10,707 bases of DNA from Nitrospirota bacterium (GTDB lineage Bacteria > Nitrospirota > Nitrospiria > Nitrospirales > Nitrospiraceae): assembly GCA_005877535.1 (NCBI GenBank), contig VBOM01000124.1, forward strand, positions 1 through 10,707, read 5' to 3'. The notes beneath the pieces are model-generated. The model worked only from the letters and a program-made list of their open reading frames with translations. It made no database searches and had not been told where the DNA came from. Positions within the stretch are counted from its first letter, which is position 1, and each line of letters opens with the position of its first letter. A program made the position numbers and the translations under genes. Shown here one piece after another: positions 1-6,686 of the stretch.

Positions 1-1
1 A

Positions 2-127
2 GGTATCCTTGGGATGGATATCAGCGAGTTGGCTCCGATCGAAGGGTTTGTCGCTCCGCAGTTTTGTGTCGCCCGATTGATCTACCGCATGTTGGGACGG
101 ATCAAAGCAGGCCGTCGCGTCCACTAA
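2..127 (+). CDS. speB: Agmatinase/arginase (ureohydrolase) family protein, C-terminal end only
   Basis: An open frame enters from the left edge and ends at TAA 125-127, giving the last 41 residues of a protein. It reads GILGMDISELAPIEGFVAP and continues with an ARLIYRMLGRI helix. The pattern of a hydrophobic strand, GxDxxELAP, and then a helix with AxLIY is the usual C-terminal end of the agmatinase branch of the ureohydrolase family, which hydrolyses agmatine or similar guanidino substrates to release urea using a binuclear Mn centre. The metal ligands lie upstream and outside the window, so substrate and activity cannot be judged. The next gene begins 16 bases downstream on the same strand, so the two are probably co-transcribed. 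The family is fairly secure. The speB symbol is a best guess. Confidence 0.65.
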   Translation, partial: GILGMDISELAPIEGFVAPQFCVARLIYRMLGRIKAGRRVH

Positions 128-143
128 ACGGCATACCCACGCT

Positions 144-869
144 GTGACCGATAAGCTTCGCATCAATAAGTTTTTTACACATCACGGCATGTGTTCTCGA
201 CGAGAGGCTGATCGCTTGATCGAATCCGGTCGCGTGACCATCAATCAGCGGGTGGCCCGCTTAGGGGATCAGGTTGGTCCTGACGACGTCATCGAACGAG
301 ATGGACAGGTGATTCCCTGGGGGACGGCCTCGCTCTATATCAAGTATTACAAGCCGGTGGGTGTGACGACGACCAGTGAGTCGCATGTGCCTCGTAACAT
401 CATTGCGGAGATCGGACATCCAGATCGGATCTTTCCTATCGGCCGACTCGACAAGGAATCGTCCGGTCTCATCCTTCTCACGAACGACGGGGACATCGTG
501 AACGAGATTCTAAGAACAGAGCATGGGCACGAACGGGAATACGAGGTGTCAGTGGATCATCCATTCGATCAAACCTTCATCGACCGCATGGCTCAAGGGG
601 TCGTCATTCTCGAGCGCCCGACCAAACCCTGCAGGGTTGAACGTCTCGGTTCCACACAGTTCCGCATTATCCTCACCGAAGGACGCAATCGACAGATTCG
701 GCGTATGTGCCAAGGTTTGGGATATCGGGTACTCACCCTGCACCGTGTTCGGATCATGCATGTGACGCTTGACGGGTTGGTACCCGGAGCGTGGAAACCG
801 CTCACCGAAGAGGAACGTGCGAAGCTCTTTCAGGCTGTCAGACGAGGGAGCAGTCAGGGTGATAAGTAG
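144..869 (+). CDS. rluF: 23S rRNA pseudouridine synthase, RluF-like (RsuA/RluB/E/F family)
   Basis: This 241-residue protein should isomerise a specific uridine in 23S rRNA to pseudouridine; E. coli RluF acts at U2604. An S4 RNA-binding domain covers about residues 4-50 (LRINKFFTHHGMCSRREADR, then RVTINQRVARLGDQV). The catalytic domain carries the family motif GRLDKESSGL with the expected catalytic Asp at 103. The late motif GRNRQIRRMC (180-189) and the segment LHRVRIMHVTLDGL (199-212) also match the family. The spacing and the HEREYEV segment resemble RluF more than RsuA or RluB. The long basic tail of E. coli RluF is absent. The start is GTG at 144, because the next in-frame ATG (189) would cut into the S4 domain; no clear ribosome binding site is visible. 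The family is certain; the exact target base is inferred. Confidence 0.88.
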   Translation: MTDKLRINKFFTHHGMCSRREADRLIESGRVTINQRVARLGDQVGPDDVIERDGQVIPWGTASLYIKYYKPVGVTTTSESHVPRNIIAEIGHPDRIFPIGRLDKESSGLILLTNDGDIVNEILRTEHGHEREYEVSVDHPFDQTFIDRMAQGVVILERPTKPCRVERLGSTQFRIILTEGRNRQIRRMCQGLGYRVLTLHRVRIMHVTLDGLVPGAWKPLTEEERAKLFQAVRRGSSQGDK

Positions 870-878
870 TCAGGGTGA
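852..878 (+). repeat. Short direct repeat across the rluF stop codon
   Basis: The 11-mer agtcagggtga occurs at 852-862 and again at 868-878, a 16-base offset that spans the rluF stop codon (TAG 867-869). It could come from a small local duplication that altered the last residues of the protein. No function is implied. Confidence 0.5.
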
Positions 879-1030
879 CTCGGAAGCAAACGACTCCGGA
901 CACAGTGCCGGGCACGAGGTGTCACCGGCGAGTAGAGGCGGGACTGGGTTATCGCAGGGGTTGATTTCATGCTCTTCCCGGCCGTTAGTCTGACGGGAGG
1001 TCCCTCCGCGCTGCCTGGTGAGAAAGAGAT
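870..1030. other. Intergenic stretch with no recognisable gene
   Basis: Between the rluF stop and the first coding remnant I see no convincing reading frame, RNA gene or strong terminator. Only weak GC-rich inverted repeats occur (for example around 992-1008). The longer non-genic tract 870-1825 is otherwise explained by the two minus-strand pseudogene remnants. Confidence 0.5.
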
Positions 1031-1398
1031 TCAAGTAGTCGATGAAAAAACTTTCACCACAAGCAGCAGGCTCGTGCACTGGATCGCCGTTGTGCCTTCA
1101 TCACTCATGTCATTCGCCACGTCCGCCACGGTCTCTAATAGTTGATCCAGCGCCAGTCTGACCTGAATCATCTTCGGACCTGCCTTGTCGGCGATGCGCT
1201 TTTCCTCTTCCATTTGATAGTTTCCCGTTCTGTCGGGGAGACGGATATCCATTCCTGCTTCAAGAGTTGCACGGTCGTGTTTGCCATGGAAAAGTACTGG
1301 TCGAGACTGCGCCGGACCACCTCGAGATCTTCCAACTCACAGCGGCTGCTCCATGAGACGCGGAGCTCTGCGGCCGCATAACGGCCTACGGCATGAAG
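1031..1398 (-). pseudogene. Decayed helical protein, possibly the sensor region of a chemoreceptor or histidine kinase
   Basis: Protein-like sequence appears on the minus strand but is split over two frames with no intact reading frame. The first frame (about 1398-1212) reads HAVGRYAAAELRV, then LEDLEVVRRSLDQYFSMANT and SPTERETIK. The second (about 1216-1034) continues with MEEEKRIADKAGPKMIQVRL and LALDQLLETVADVANDMSDE, followed by a short hydrophobic run. A single-base shift near 1214 joins the two without loss of sense. The long amphipathic helices and the SPTERE-type turn resemble four-helix-bundle ligand-binding regions of chemoreceptors or sensor kinases, but no catalytic or signalling domain remains. 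I cannot name the parent family with confidence. The fragment lies directly downstream of the ABC-ATPase remnant in the same orientation, so both may come from one decayed locus. Confidence 0.4.
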
Positions 1399-1800
1399 AA
1401 GGTTTCACGCAGGTTGGTTGCATGTTGTGAATGATGCCGCCAAGGATCAGAATTTGAAGCATGGGCGAGGATAGCTCGTGTGAGCAAGATCCCCATGATA
1501 TGGGTCAGGGCAAGAATTTTTTCGGGGGCTTGAATGTAGACTCGGTCTCTGCTGGATCGCGTCGGCGTTTTCTTCGAGCGCGGTGAAGCGCAAAGTCCAC
1601 CGGACGTCGCTGTAAGAAGAATAGGAGTGTCCCAGGACGATATTATCCTCAATCGTGTCCTCAAAGAGTGTGAGCTTGGAGTCGATCCTGAGTTCCCGGC
1701 AACGATTGATTGCCTGAAGGCCAAGCCTTGTTTCGTCCCTGTTTCGTCGACGGACACCTCCATTGACAACCGCGCCGTCGGAACTCACACTAGCCCGCGC
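1386..1800 (-). pseudogene. ABC transporter ATP-binding domain remnant (C-terminal half, frameshifted)
   Basis: The minus strand encodes pieces of an ABC-exporter nucleotide-binding domain in shifting frames. Frame one (about 1800-1549) gives DGAVVNGGV, then KLTLFEDTIEDNIVLG and YSDVRWTLRFTALEE, matching the Q-loop region pattern LFxGTIxDNIxLG. Frame two (about 1544-1460) gives VYIQAPEKILALTHIMGILL and TRAILAHA, matching the signature-helix region. Frame three (about 1462-1412) gives MLQILILGGIIHNMQPT, matching Walker B and the D-loop. The sequence then returns to frame two for LRET. At least two frameshifts are needed. The part containing Walker A is missing, because the remnant runs into the start of the membrane protein gene at 1826. 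Even when pieced together it lacks a canonical LSGGQ, and Walker B ends in Gly-Gly rather than Asp-Glu. It is therefore a dead gene, possibly from an already atypical subfamily. Confidence 0.68.
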
Positions 1801-1809
1801 ATCGTTTCC

Positions 1810-1814
1810 GGAGA
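1810..1814 (+). promoter_or_regulatory. Ribosome binding site supporting the start at 1826
   Basis: GGAGA at 1810-1814 lies 11 bases before ATG 1826. The longer alternative start at ATG 1763 would overlap the ABC-ATPase remnant and add a non-hydrophobic stretch of 21 residues, so the downstream start is preferred. Confidence 0.45.
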
Positions 1815-1825
1815 ACACACCCAGT

Positions 1826-2269
1826 ATGGTCACCACATGGTGGAGCCCCCAGTTCAATGCCTTGCTTGGCAGCCTCGTTGTGGCGGCGGGTGCCTGGCTG
1901 GCGTGGGGCTCGTTCTCGCCCTGGGGAGTTTTTCTCGTCGCAGGAAGCATCGCAGGGCTTCTGATCTGGCAGGGACGCACGATTGGACTGGTCTGGGCCT
2001 GGGCCACCCTCTTGCTTGGCCTGGAAAGTCTTGCGTGGCCTATTGTCACGATGGTTCAGGCTCGCTCGATCGCGACGGATCCGACCGACGAACAGATGGA
2101 GACAATTCTCTCAGCCGTTCTGACGGGAATCATCTCGGCGGTCTTTTGGGTAACGATTTCCTATGGGCTCTTCAAGCGAGCAAACGAGCCCATTGCAGCC
2201 TCATCATCTGATGTGACCAACAGCCATCACTCTCCGCCGCAATCAAGACGCCTCCGTAGACGCCGGTAA
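1826..2269 (+). CDS. Hypothetical four-helix inner-membrane protein
   Basis: I do not recognise a named family. From ATG 1826 the product is 147 residues. Four hydrophobic segments are visible at about residues 10-28 (FNALLGSLVVAAGAWLAWG), 32-49 (PWGVFLVAGSIAGLLIW), 52-77 (contains WAWATLLLGLESLAW) and 94-115 (ILSAVLTGIISAVFWVTIS). A hydrophilic loop at about 79-93 contains DPTDEQ. The C-terminus is polar and ends in a strongly basic RRLRRRR tail, which by the positive-inside rule should be cytoplasmic. The regular hydrophobic periodicity argues for a real gene. An in-frame ATG at 1763 would give 168 residues. The gene converges on priA, with only 3 bases between the two stop codons and no strong terminator. 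It is flanked upstream by decayed genes, so it may be a survivor of an eroded cassette. Confidence 0.6.
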   Translation: MVTTWWSPQFNALLGSLVVAAGAWLAWGSFSPWGVFLVAGSIAGLLIWQGRTIGLVWAWATLLLGLESLAWPIVTMVQARSIATDPTDEQMETILSAVLTGIISAVFWVTISYGLFKRANEPIAASSSDVTNSHHSPPQSRRLRRRR

Positions 2270-2272
2270 GGC

Positions 2273-4597
2273 CTACCACATCTCGATCGGATTGACATCG
2301 ACATCGAACTTAATGGCTCGGTGCTGATACGTCCGTTCCATGTCCTTGACCGTGATCCGCACCGCTTCAAGCCCCGTTTCCCGTTCGGAGGATTTCATGA
2401 GAACCTGCCACCGATATCGTCCCCGGAGTTTCGGCACTTGAGCAGGGACTGGCCCGAGAACAGTAAGACAGTCGGACCGACCAATCGATTGAGCCGTCAA
2501 AAGGGTTCTTGCCGCGGTCGTCTCTCCGGTCACGGACGGTGAGGAGAGGGCGGTGAGTTGTGCCACCCAGGCTGTGGCAGCGTCGCGAACCATTTTTTCG
2601 TTGGTCCCCGATACTAGGAGGGCAATCAGATATACAGCGGGCGGATACCCCAGTGTAGTCCGATGGGACAGCTCTTCCGCTAAAAAGACAGATTCGTCGT
2701 TCTGAGCCACAGCCTGAATTGCATGATGAGATGACAGATAGGTCTGCAGGATAACCTGACCGCCATTCTCTGCAGAATCGGCTAGACTGACCGCATCGAG
2801 GAGAGTGTGATAGGTACGTTCGGCGGATCGGAAATCCGGTACGCTGAGTCCTGCGTCCGCCTGCACAATTCCAACTAGGCCCATTGTCGGGAGAGGCCTA
2901 CGCCGCAGCAGCAGTTGTGTCCCGACGATGATATCCCACTCCCCTTGCTCGACCCTCCGCCAGAGGGCTTCGGCCTGCACCGCCAGCCGCATGGTATCTC
3001 CATCGAGCCGAATCACTGCCGCGTGAGGAAACAATCGCTTCGCATCCTCCTCCACCCGCTCTGTGCCCTCCCCAATCAATTGCATGCGAAGGCCGGAACA
3101 GGAGACGCAGGTCTCGGGTAGGGGTGTAAAGTCCCCACAGTAGGAACAGAGCAGACGACCTGCCTGCCGAGAGTACATCAGTGCCACGCGACAGGTAGGA
3201 CAGCGGGGAACCTGACCGCAGTCACGACAGACGAGAGCGCCTGCATAGCCCTTCCGGTTGAGAAACAACAGTACGCCGGCTCGGCGGCCGATCGCCTGCT
3301 CAATAGCCCGAACGAGCGGCTGGCTCAGCACCGTGCCGCAACCATGATCGCGTAATTCAACGACCTGTACGTTCGGTCGTGCATCAGATGGCATGAGCTT
3401 ACGTGCAACGGCCCCACGTTGTTCCACCGCGGCTCTGGTCTCAAGGGAGGGATGAGACGAACTCAGGACCAGTACCGTCTGTTCATCCTGCGCCCTCACC
3501 CAGGCCACTTCCCGTGCATGGTAGCGTGGCTCTTGTGGTTCTTTGAGCGCTGCATCTTCTTCTCCCTCGATCCAAATCGCCCCGATTGCACTCAACGGGA
3601 GAAAGATGGCCGAACGGGTCCCCACGACCAAGCGAATGACCTGCCGATTGATCCGATCCCATATATCGGATTTCACCTGGGCTGAAAGACCGCTATGGAA
3701 ACAGACCGGAGAGATGCCCGTCTCGTCATCACGGATCAAGCCTGCAACCCATTGGGCCCGTTCTGCTTCGCCGACGATGATGAGGACCGTCTGTCCACGG
3801 TCGAGCACAAGGCGAACGGCCCGCTGCAACAGCCTCAATCGATCGGTCCAGGAGGCCTGCACCAGAACCCGAGACGGTCCTTGGCCTCTCAGCGCCTCGA
3901 ACAGTGCCTCCGCCCACGACATTGCATTGTCAGGAATGAGCGATACGGTAACGCCAGAATTGTCCTGGCTCGCCTGTCTGTTTGGTCGGACGAGAGGCGC
4001 CGTGGAGACAGAGGGAAGGGACTGGACCTCCACCACCCATCCTCGAGCCTTGAGATCGTACAATAAGTCGCCCCGATCAGGACTGCGAGACGACCGGCGA
4101 AGTCCTGAAGGTTTTTTTCCGAGACGTGCAAGAAGGGCCCGCGCCTTCATCGAGCAGGGTTCCCGAGCCGCAAGTGCGGCCCGCCCTTGCTCCGTCAGGT
4201 CGTAGCGGCTGACCTGCGCTCGTGGTTTGAGTGCCGGAGGCAGCACTAGCCTGAGACATTGTCCCCATGGCGCGACATACTGTTCGGCCACCTGCCGTGA
4301 GAGCTGGAACAGGTTTGAGGCCACATCTGTTGCGGTCCCCTCCGGGAGCAGCGAGCGAATCTCCTTGAGGCGTGCTTGATCAAGACCCTCAGGAAGGACA
4401 TGGGAGAGAGCGATCACGGCTCCTTGGAGGATTGACCGTCCAAAAGGTACAAGCACTCGATGTCCAATACGCAACGTGGACTGGAGCGACAATGGTACGG
4501 TGTAGGTGAATGGGCCTGCCAGATGTCGTGGGACAATGACATCTGCGAATAGGGCCTCTGGCTCTGTGCATGGAGGGGTTGCCCGCGTCGAAATCAT
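2273..4597 (-). CDS. priA: Primosomal protein N' (PriA) with degenerate helicase motifs
   Basis: PriA restarts stalled replication by recognising fork structures and loading the replicative helicase. From ATG 4597 the product is 774 residues. The N-terminal 3'-DNA-end-binding domain is present (FADVIVPRHLAGPFTYTVP, about 17-35). The helicase core is recognisable by GTRSAIFLPL (326-335) and PRYHAREVAWVRA (357-369). The zinc region has all eight cysteines in CxxC pairs at 457/460, 466/469, 484/487 and 497/500, and the GEGTERVEE segment (509-517) and C-terminal domain are intact. However, Walker A (normally GxTGSGKT) is replaced by VQASWTDRL near 246-254, and DEEH becomes EGEED (344-348). Motif V AKGHDFP reads LRRRPLP, and motif VI GRAGR is lost (SLADSAENGG, 604-613). 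It is probably a structural, ATP-independent restart factor. An upstream ATG at 4705 would read through the 4673-4700 hairpin and is unlikely. Confidence 0.88.
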   Translation of the reverse strand: MISTRATPPCTEPEALFADVIVPRHLAGPFTYTVPLSLQSTLRIGHRVLVPFGRSILQGAVIALSHVLPEGLDQARLKEIRSLLPEGTATDVASNLFQLSRQVAEQYVAPWGQCLRLVLPPALKPRAQVSRYDLTEQGRAALAAREPCSMKARALLARLGKKPSGLRRSSRSPDRGDLLYDLKARGWVVEVQSLPSVSTAPLVRPNRQASQDNSGVTVSLIPDNAMSWAEALFEALRGQGPSRVLVQASWTDRLRLLQRAVRLVLDRGQTVLIIVGEAERAQWVAGLIRDDETGISPVCFHSGLSAQVKSDIWDRINRQVIRLVVGTRSAIFLPLSAIGAIWIEGEEDAALKEPQEPRYHAREVAWVRAQDEQTVLVLSSSHPSLETRAAVEQRGAVARKLMPSDARPNVQVVELRDHGCGTVLSQPLVRAIEQAIGRRAGVLLFLNRKGYAGALVCRDCGQVPRCPTCRVALMYSRQAGRLLCSYCGDFTPLPETCVSCSGLRMQLIGEGTERVEEDAKRLFPHAAVIRLDGDTMRLAVQAEALWRRVEQGEWDIIVGTQLLLRRRPLPTMGLVGIVQADAGLSVPDFRSAERTYHTLLDAVSLADSAENGGQVILQTYLSSHHAIQAVAQNDESVFLAEELSHRTTLGYPPAVYLIALLVSGTNEKMVRDAATAWVAQLTALSSPSVTGETTAARTLLTAQSIGRSDCLTVLGPVPAQVPKLRGRYRWQVLMKSSERETGLEAVRITVKDMERTYQHRAIKFDVDVNPIEMW

Positions 4598-4672
4598 GCG
4601 GCATTGTAGCAGCACAGGAAAAGGGGGAACAACGAGAGGGGAAGGACGGAAAAGTTCTAAATGGGAATCGGA

Positions 4673-4700
4673 GAGGGTTGACGTTGAATCGTCAACCCTC
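4673..4700 (-). terminator. Hairpin between the OmpA-domain gene and priA
   Basis: A perfect 11-bp inverted repeat has arms gagggttgacg at 4673-4683 and cgtcaaccctc at 4690-4700, with a 6-base loop. It starts 19 bases past the stop codon of the OmpA-domain gene on the minus strand and lies about 75 bases upstream of the priA start. The position fits a transcription terminator. No strong T-run follows on the minus strand, so it could instead be an mRNA-stabilising 3' end or a protein-binding palindrome. Confidence 0.45.
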
Positions 4701-4719
4701 CGCACGATACTCGATGAAT

Positions 4720-6243
4720 TTACTGTGGCGGGGCGACAGGAGCAGCGGGTTTCTCACCTGAATTGCCCTGCTCCACTGACGCCGGAGTCGTTGCCGAAGC
4801 AGGATTCGCAGGGAGTGATAAGGGCTCCACTTTGGACGAGCCAGTTGGAGCCGCTGGAATCGTCGTCTTGTCCACTGTAGGGATTGGATCTCCGCTTTCG
4901 GCTGAACTGAGACGGGACATGTTGTATCCGTTATCGCCGGTCTCATTTGGCTTCGCCGCCGGCTCAAGCTTTTCTCCGGCTGGCTCGGGCGAAGAGAGCA
5001 CGATGTCCACCCGGCGGTTTTTCTGTCGACCCACTTCAGTCGCATTGCCGGCTACCGGCTTCGTATCACCATAGCCGATCGACGAAAGCTTCGCCGAATC
5101 GATCCCTCCCTTCTCAATCAAGTAGCGGAGGACGCCCCCCGCCCGAGCTTTCGACAGGTCCCAGTTCGTCTGGTAGAGAGACTTAAGGGAAGGGCCGATT
5201 TCCATGTTATCCGCATGGCCCTCGACTCGAATCAACTGATCGCCGGCAGCGGTCTTGAGATACGCAATCACTTCATCGAGCACCTGATAGCCCTCGGACT
5301 TGATCGTGGCTTCGCCCGATTCAAACCGGAGCTGCTTCGTCAAATCATCGAGGCTGATTCGGGTTTCGCCCGCGACATTCTGGACCTGGAACTTGCTTGG
5401 AGGAGAAGCAACCAGAGACTGCTGGGGTGATTGAGAAATCGGCATGACCTCAGGAGTAGGAGCATGACCCTTCACCCTGAAGCGATCGCCCTTGAGAATA
5501 CGGGAAGTGGATTTTGTGATCAATGCCGTGGCAGTTCGATCTTCCATGGACAGGATTTTTAATTCGCCTACAACCCGTTGAGGAAGGCCCCCTCCGGACC
5601 GAACCACATCCATTCGATCCCCAGGCCTGATCCCGTCTTCTCGTCCCCGGTCCAAATAAACGACATTCCTTTGAGCCACAAGGTTCATGATTCCCATGTT
5701 GGACTGGAACTCCACAACCCGTCCCTCCACATCGCCGAGGGAAAGCTGGTCAACCGCTGCTCCCTCATCAGTCGGAGGCATGAACTTCATTACCGGATCA
5801 CCCGGCGATACAGTTGCGTAGGCCCGCATGATCTGAACAGTGGTCAAGTCATTGTCAATTTGGATTACCTGAACCACAGCGAGCCGATTGACCAAATAAC
5901 CCATGTATTGACCAGTGTTGGGGTGGAATACTTTGTGCGTTCGTTTGTAGATCGTGAAAAGATCACCGGTCGCGACATCGCCTGGATTCTTCAATCGGAG
6001 GTACAGGACATCCCGGCTTCCCAATATCATGTGATCTCCGGTAGTCTGATTATCTCCGGTAATCACATTCACAAACCCATCTTGTGGAGTCGATCGCTGG
6101 ATGGAGCCGGACGAATAGGCCAAGGCCGGTTCTCCGAATCGGATCGAATTGAGGTCATCTGCTGCCCAGGCCAGAGGAAGGAGCGGTGTGGCCAAGGTCC
6201 AGACCATGAGAGACACGACAGATTTCAATGAATAGTTAGCCAT
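4720..6243 (-). CDS. Secreted OmpA/MotB-domain peptidoglycan-associated protein with duplicated beta-rich segments
   Basis: This 507-residue protein probably sits in the periplasm or outer membrane and binds peptidoglycan. A signal peptide covers about 1-27 (hydrophobic core, cleavage after AWA, no lipobox cysteine). Two related segments follow: about 75-155 (VLYLRLKNPGDVATGDLFTI, ending VSPGDPVMKF) and about 190-258 (VVYLDRGREDGIRPGDRMDV, ending ILKGDRFRVKG). Each pairs a GDxF/M turn with a terminal GDP/GDR turn, which suggests an internal duplication of a small beta-barrel-like fold. The OmpA C-terminal domain runs from about 296 to 417, with GHADN (Asp345), NWDLSKARA (Arg367) and a GRQKNRRVDIV end. 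Asp345 and Arg367 match the diaminopimelate-binding pair of OmpA. A short insert between them is MotB-like. A Pro/Ala/Ser-rich tail of about 90 residues follows, which is unusual. AAGGA at 6252-6256 supports the start. The exact role is unknown. Confidence 0.82.
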   Translation of the reverse strand: MANYSLKSVVSLMVWTLATPLLPLAWAADDLNSIRFGEPALAYSSGSIQRSTPQDGFVNVITGDNQTTGDHMILGSRDVLYLRLKNPGDVATGDLFTIYKRTHKVFHPNTGQYMGYLVNRLAVVQVIQIDNDLTTVQIMRAYATVSPGDPVMKFMPPTDEGAAVDQLSLGDVEGRVVEFQSNMGIMNLVAQRNVVYLDRGREDGIRPGDRMDVVRSGGGLPQRVVGELKILSMEDRTATALITKSTSRILKGDRFRVKGHAPTPEVMPISQSPQQSLVASPPSKFQVQNVAGETRISLDDLTKQLRFESGEATIKSEGYQVLDEVIAYLKTAAGDQLIRVEGHADNMEIGPSLKSLYQTNWDLSKARAGGVLRYLIEKGGIDSAKLSSIGYGDTKPVAGNATEVGRQKNRRVDIVLSSPEPAGEKLEPAAKPNETGDNGYNMSRLSSAESGDPIPTVDKTTIPAAPTGSSKVEPLSLPANPASATTPASVEQGNSGEKPAAPVAPPQ

Positions 6244-6282
6244 GGTGGTTGTCCTTCATGTAAGGCTAGTATTACTGTCAGA

Positions 6283-6310
6283 ACCATAGCAAATAGTCCT
6301 GCATTGTCAA
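6283..6310 (-). promoter_or_regulatory. Sigma70-like promoter for the OmpA-domain gene
   Basis: On the minus strand, a perfect -35 TTGACA (6305-6310) is separated by 16 bases from a -10-like TATGGT (6283-6288). Transcription would begin near 6276 and give a leader of about 30 bases before ATG 6243, with an AAGGA ribosome binding site at 6252-6256. Confidence 0.6.
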
Positions 6311-6615
6311 GAATATTGAGGCTTTGTCCCCATTGACCCGCCAATTCACCCGATGCTATGGTGATCTGGAGAATGATTTTTCACACTTGGGGACATCATG
6401 GTACCTGACCAGCTTCAAATCCACGGCGCTCAACGCCAAGATCGTCCTCGGACAATAGAAATACATGGGTAGAACCAGGTTTTTGGGGTGGAGCTTCGCC
6501 CATGCCTCCGGTCGCACAAACGCCTAAAAACCCTGACTATTCACTCACCAAGGCGACGCGTCTGAACGCATAGCACCTAGGACTTTCGGGTCGATCCCAC
6601 AGGTCTTTTGAACGC
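6311..6615. other. Divergent intergenic spacer without a recognisable gene
   Basis: This is the central part of the 443-bp spacer between the OmpA-domain gene and nuoA. I see no coding frame with a plausible start, ribosome binding site and family resemblance, and no tRNA. It holds an imperfect hairpin at 6476-6535 (listed separately) and a loose 7-bp inverted pair, gtcccca at 6326-6332 with tggggac at 6388-6394. Its length is large compared with the compact spacing elsewhere in the window. Confidence 0.5.
6476..6535 (+). repeat. Imperfect inverted repeat (possible stem-loop) upstream of nuoA
   Basis: Bases 6476-6487 (caggtttttggg) can pair with 6523-6535 (cctaaaaaccctg). This gives 12 pairs including one G-T wobble, with one bulged C at 6531 and a 35-base loop. 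It could be a structured leader, if transcription starts upstream, or a remnant of a mobile repeat. The A/T core of the stem limits its stability. Confidence 0.35.
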
Positions 6616-6645
6616 TTGCTATCCCCGTAATCCAGGGTCTAAAAT
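6616..6645 (+). promoter_or_regulatory. Possible sigma70-like promoter for the nuo operon
   Basis: A -35-like TTGCTA (6616-6621) and a -10-like TAAAAT (6640-6645) are 18 bases apart. The predicted start near 6652 leaves a leader of about 35 bases before nuoA. The nuoA ribosome binding site is gaaagg at 6673-6678, 8 bases before ATG 6687. The -35 is weak, so the call is tentative. Confidence 0.35.
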
Positions 6646-6686
6646 CCAGCCCTCCTTGCATCTCAAGCTATTGAAAGGTCAGCCCC

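Noticed and set aside
1447..2049. Long minus-strand open frame of about 200 codons
   Set aside because: Its upstream half is the antisense of the membrane protein gene and its downstream half is one frame of the frameshifted ABC-ATPase remnant, so it is not a gene as a whole.
3543..4205. Plus-strand open frame of 220 codons opposite priA
   Set aside because: It is entirely antisense to the well-supported priA, with a composition typical of a GC-rich shadow frame and no recognisable motifs.
5578..6231. Plus-strand open frame of 217 codons opposite the OmpA-domain gene
   Set aside because: It is a shadow of a protein with a clear signal peptide and OmpA motifs on the other strand, and shows no family resemblance.
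6363..6580. Possible small coding remnant around the motif GTSWYLTSFKSTALNAKIVL
   Set aside because: The frame is interrupted by a stop, has no ribosome binding site, and resembles no family I know.
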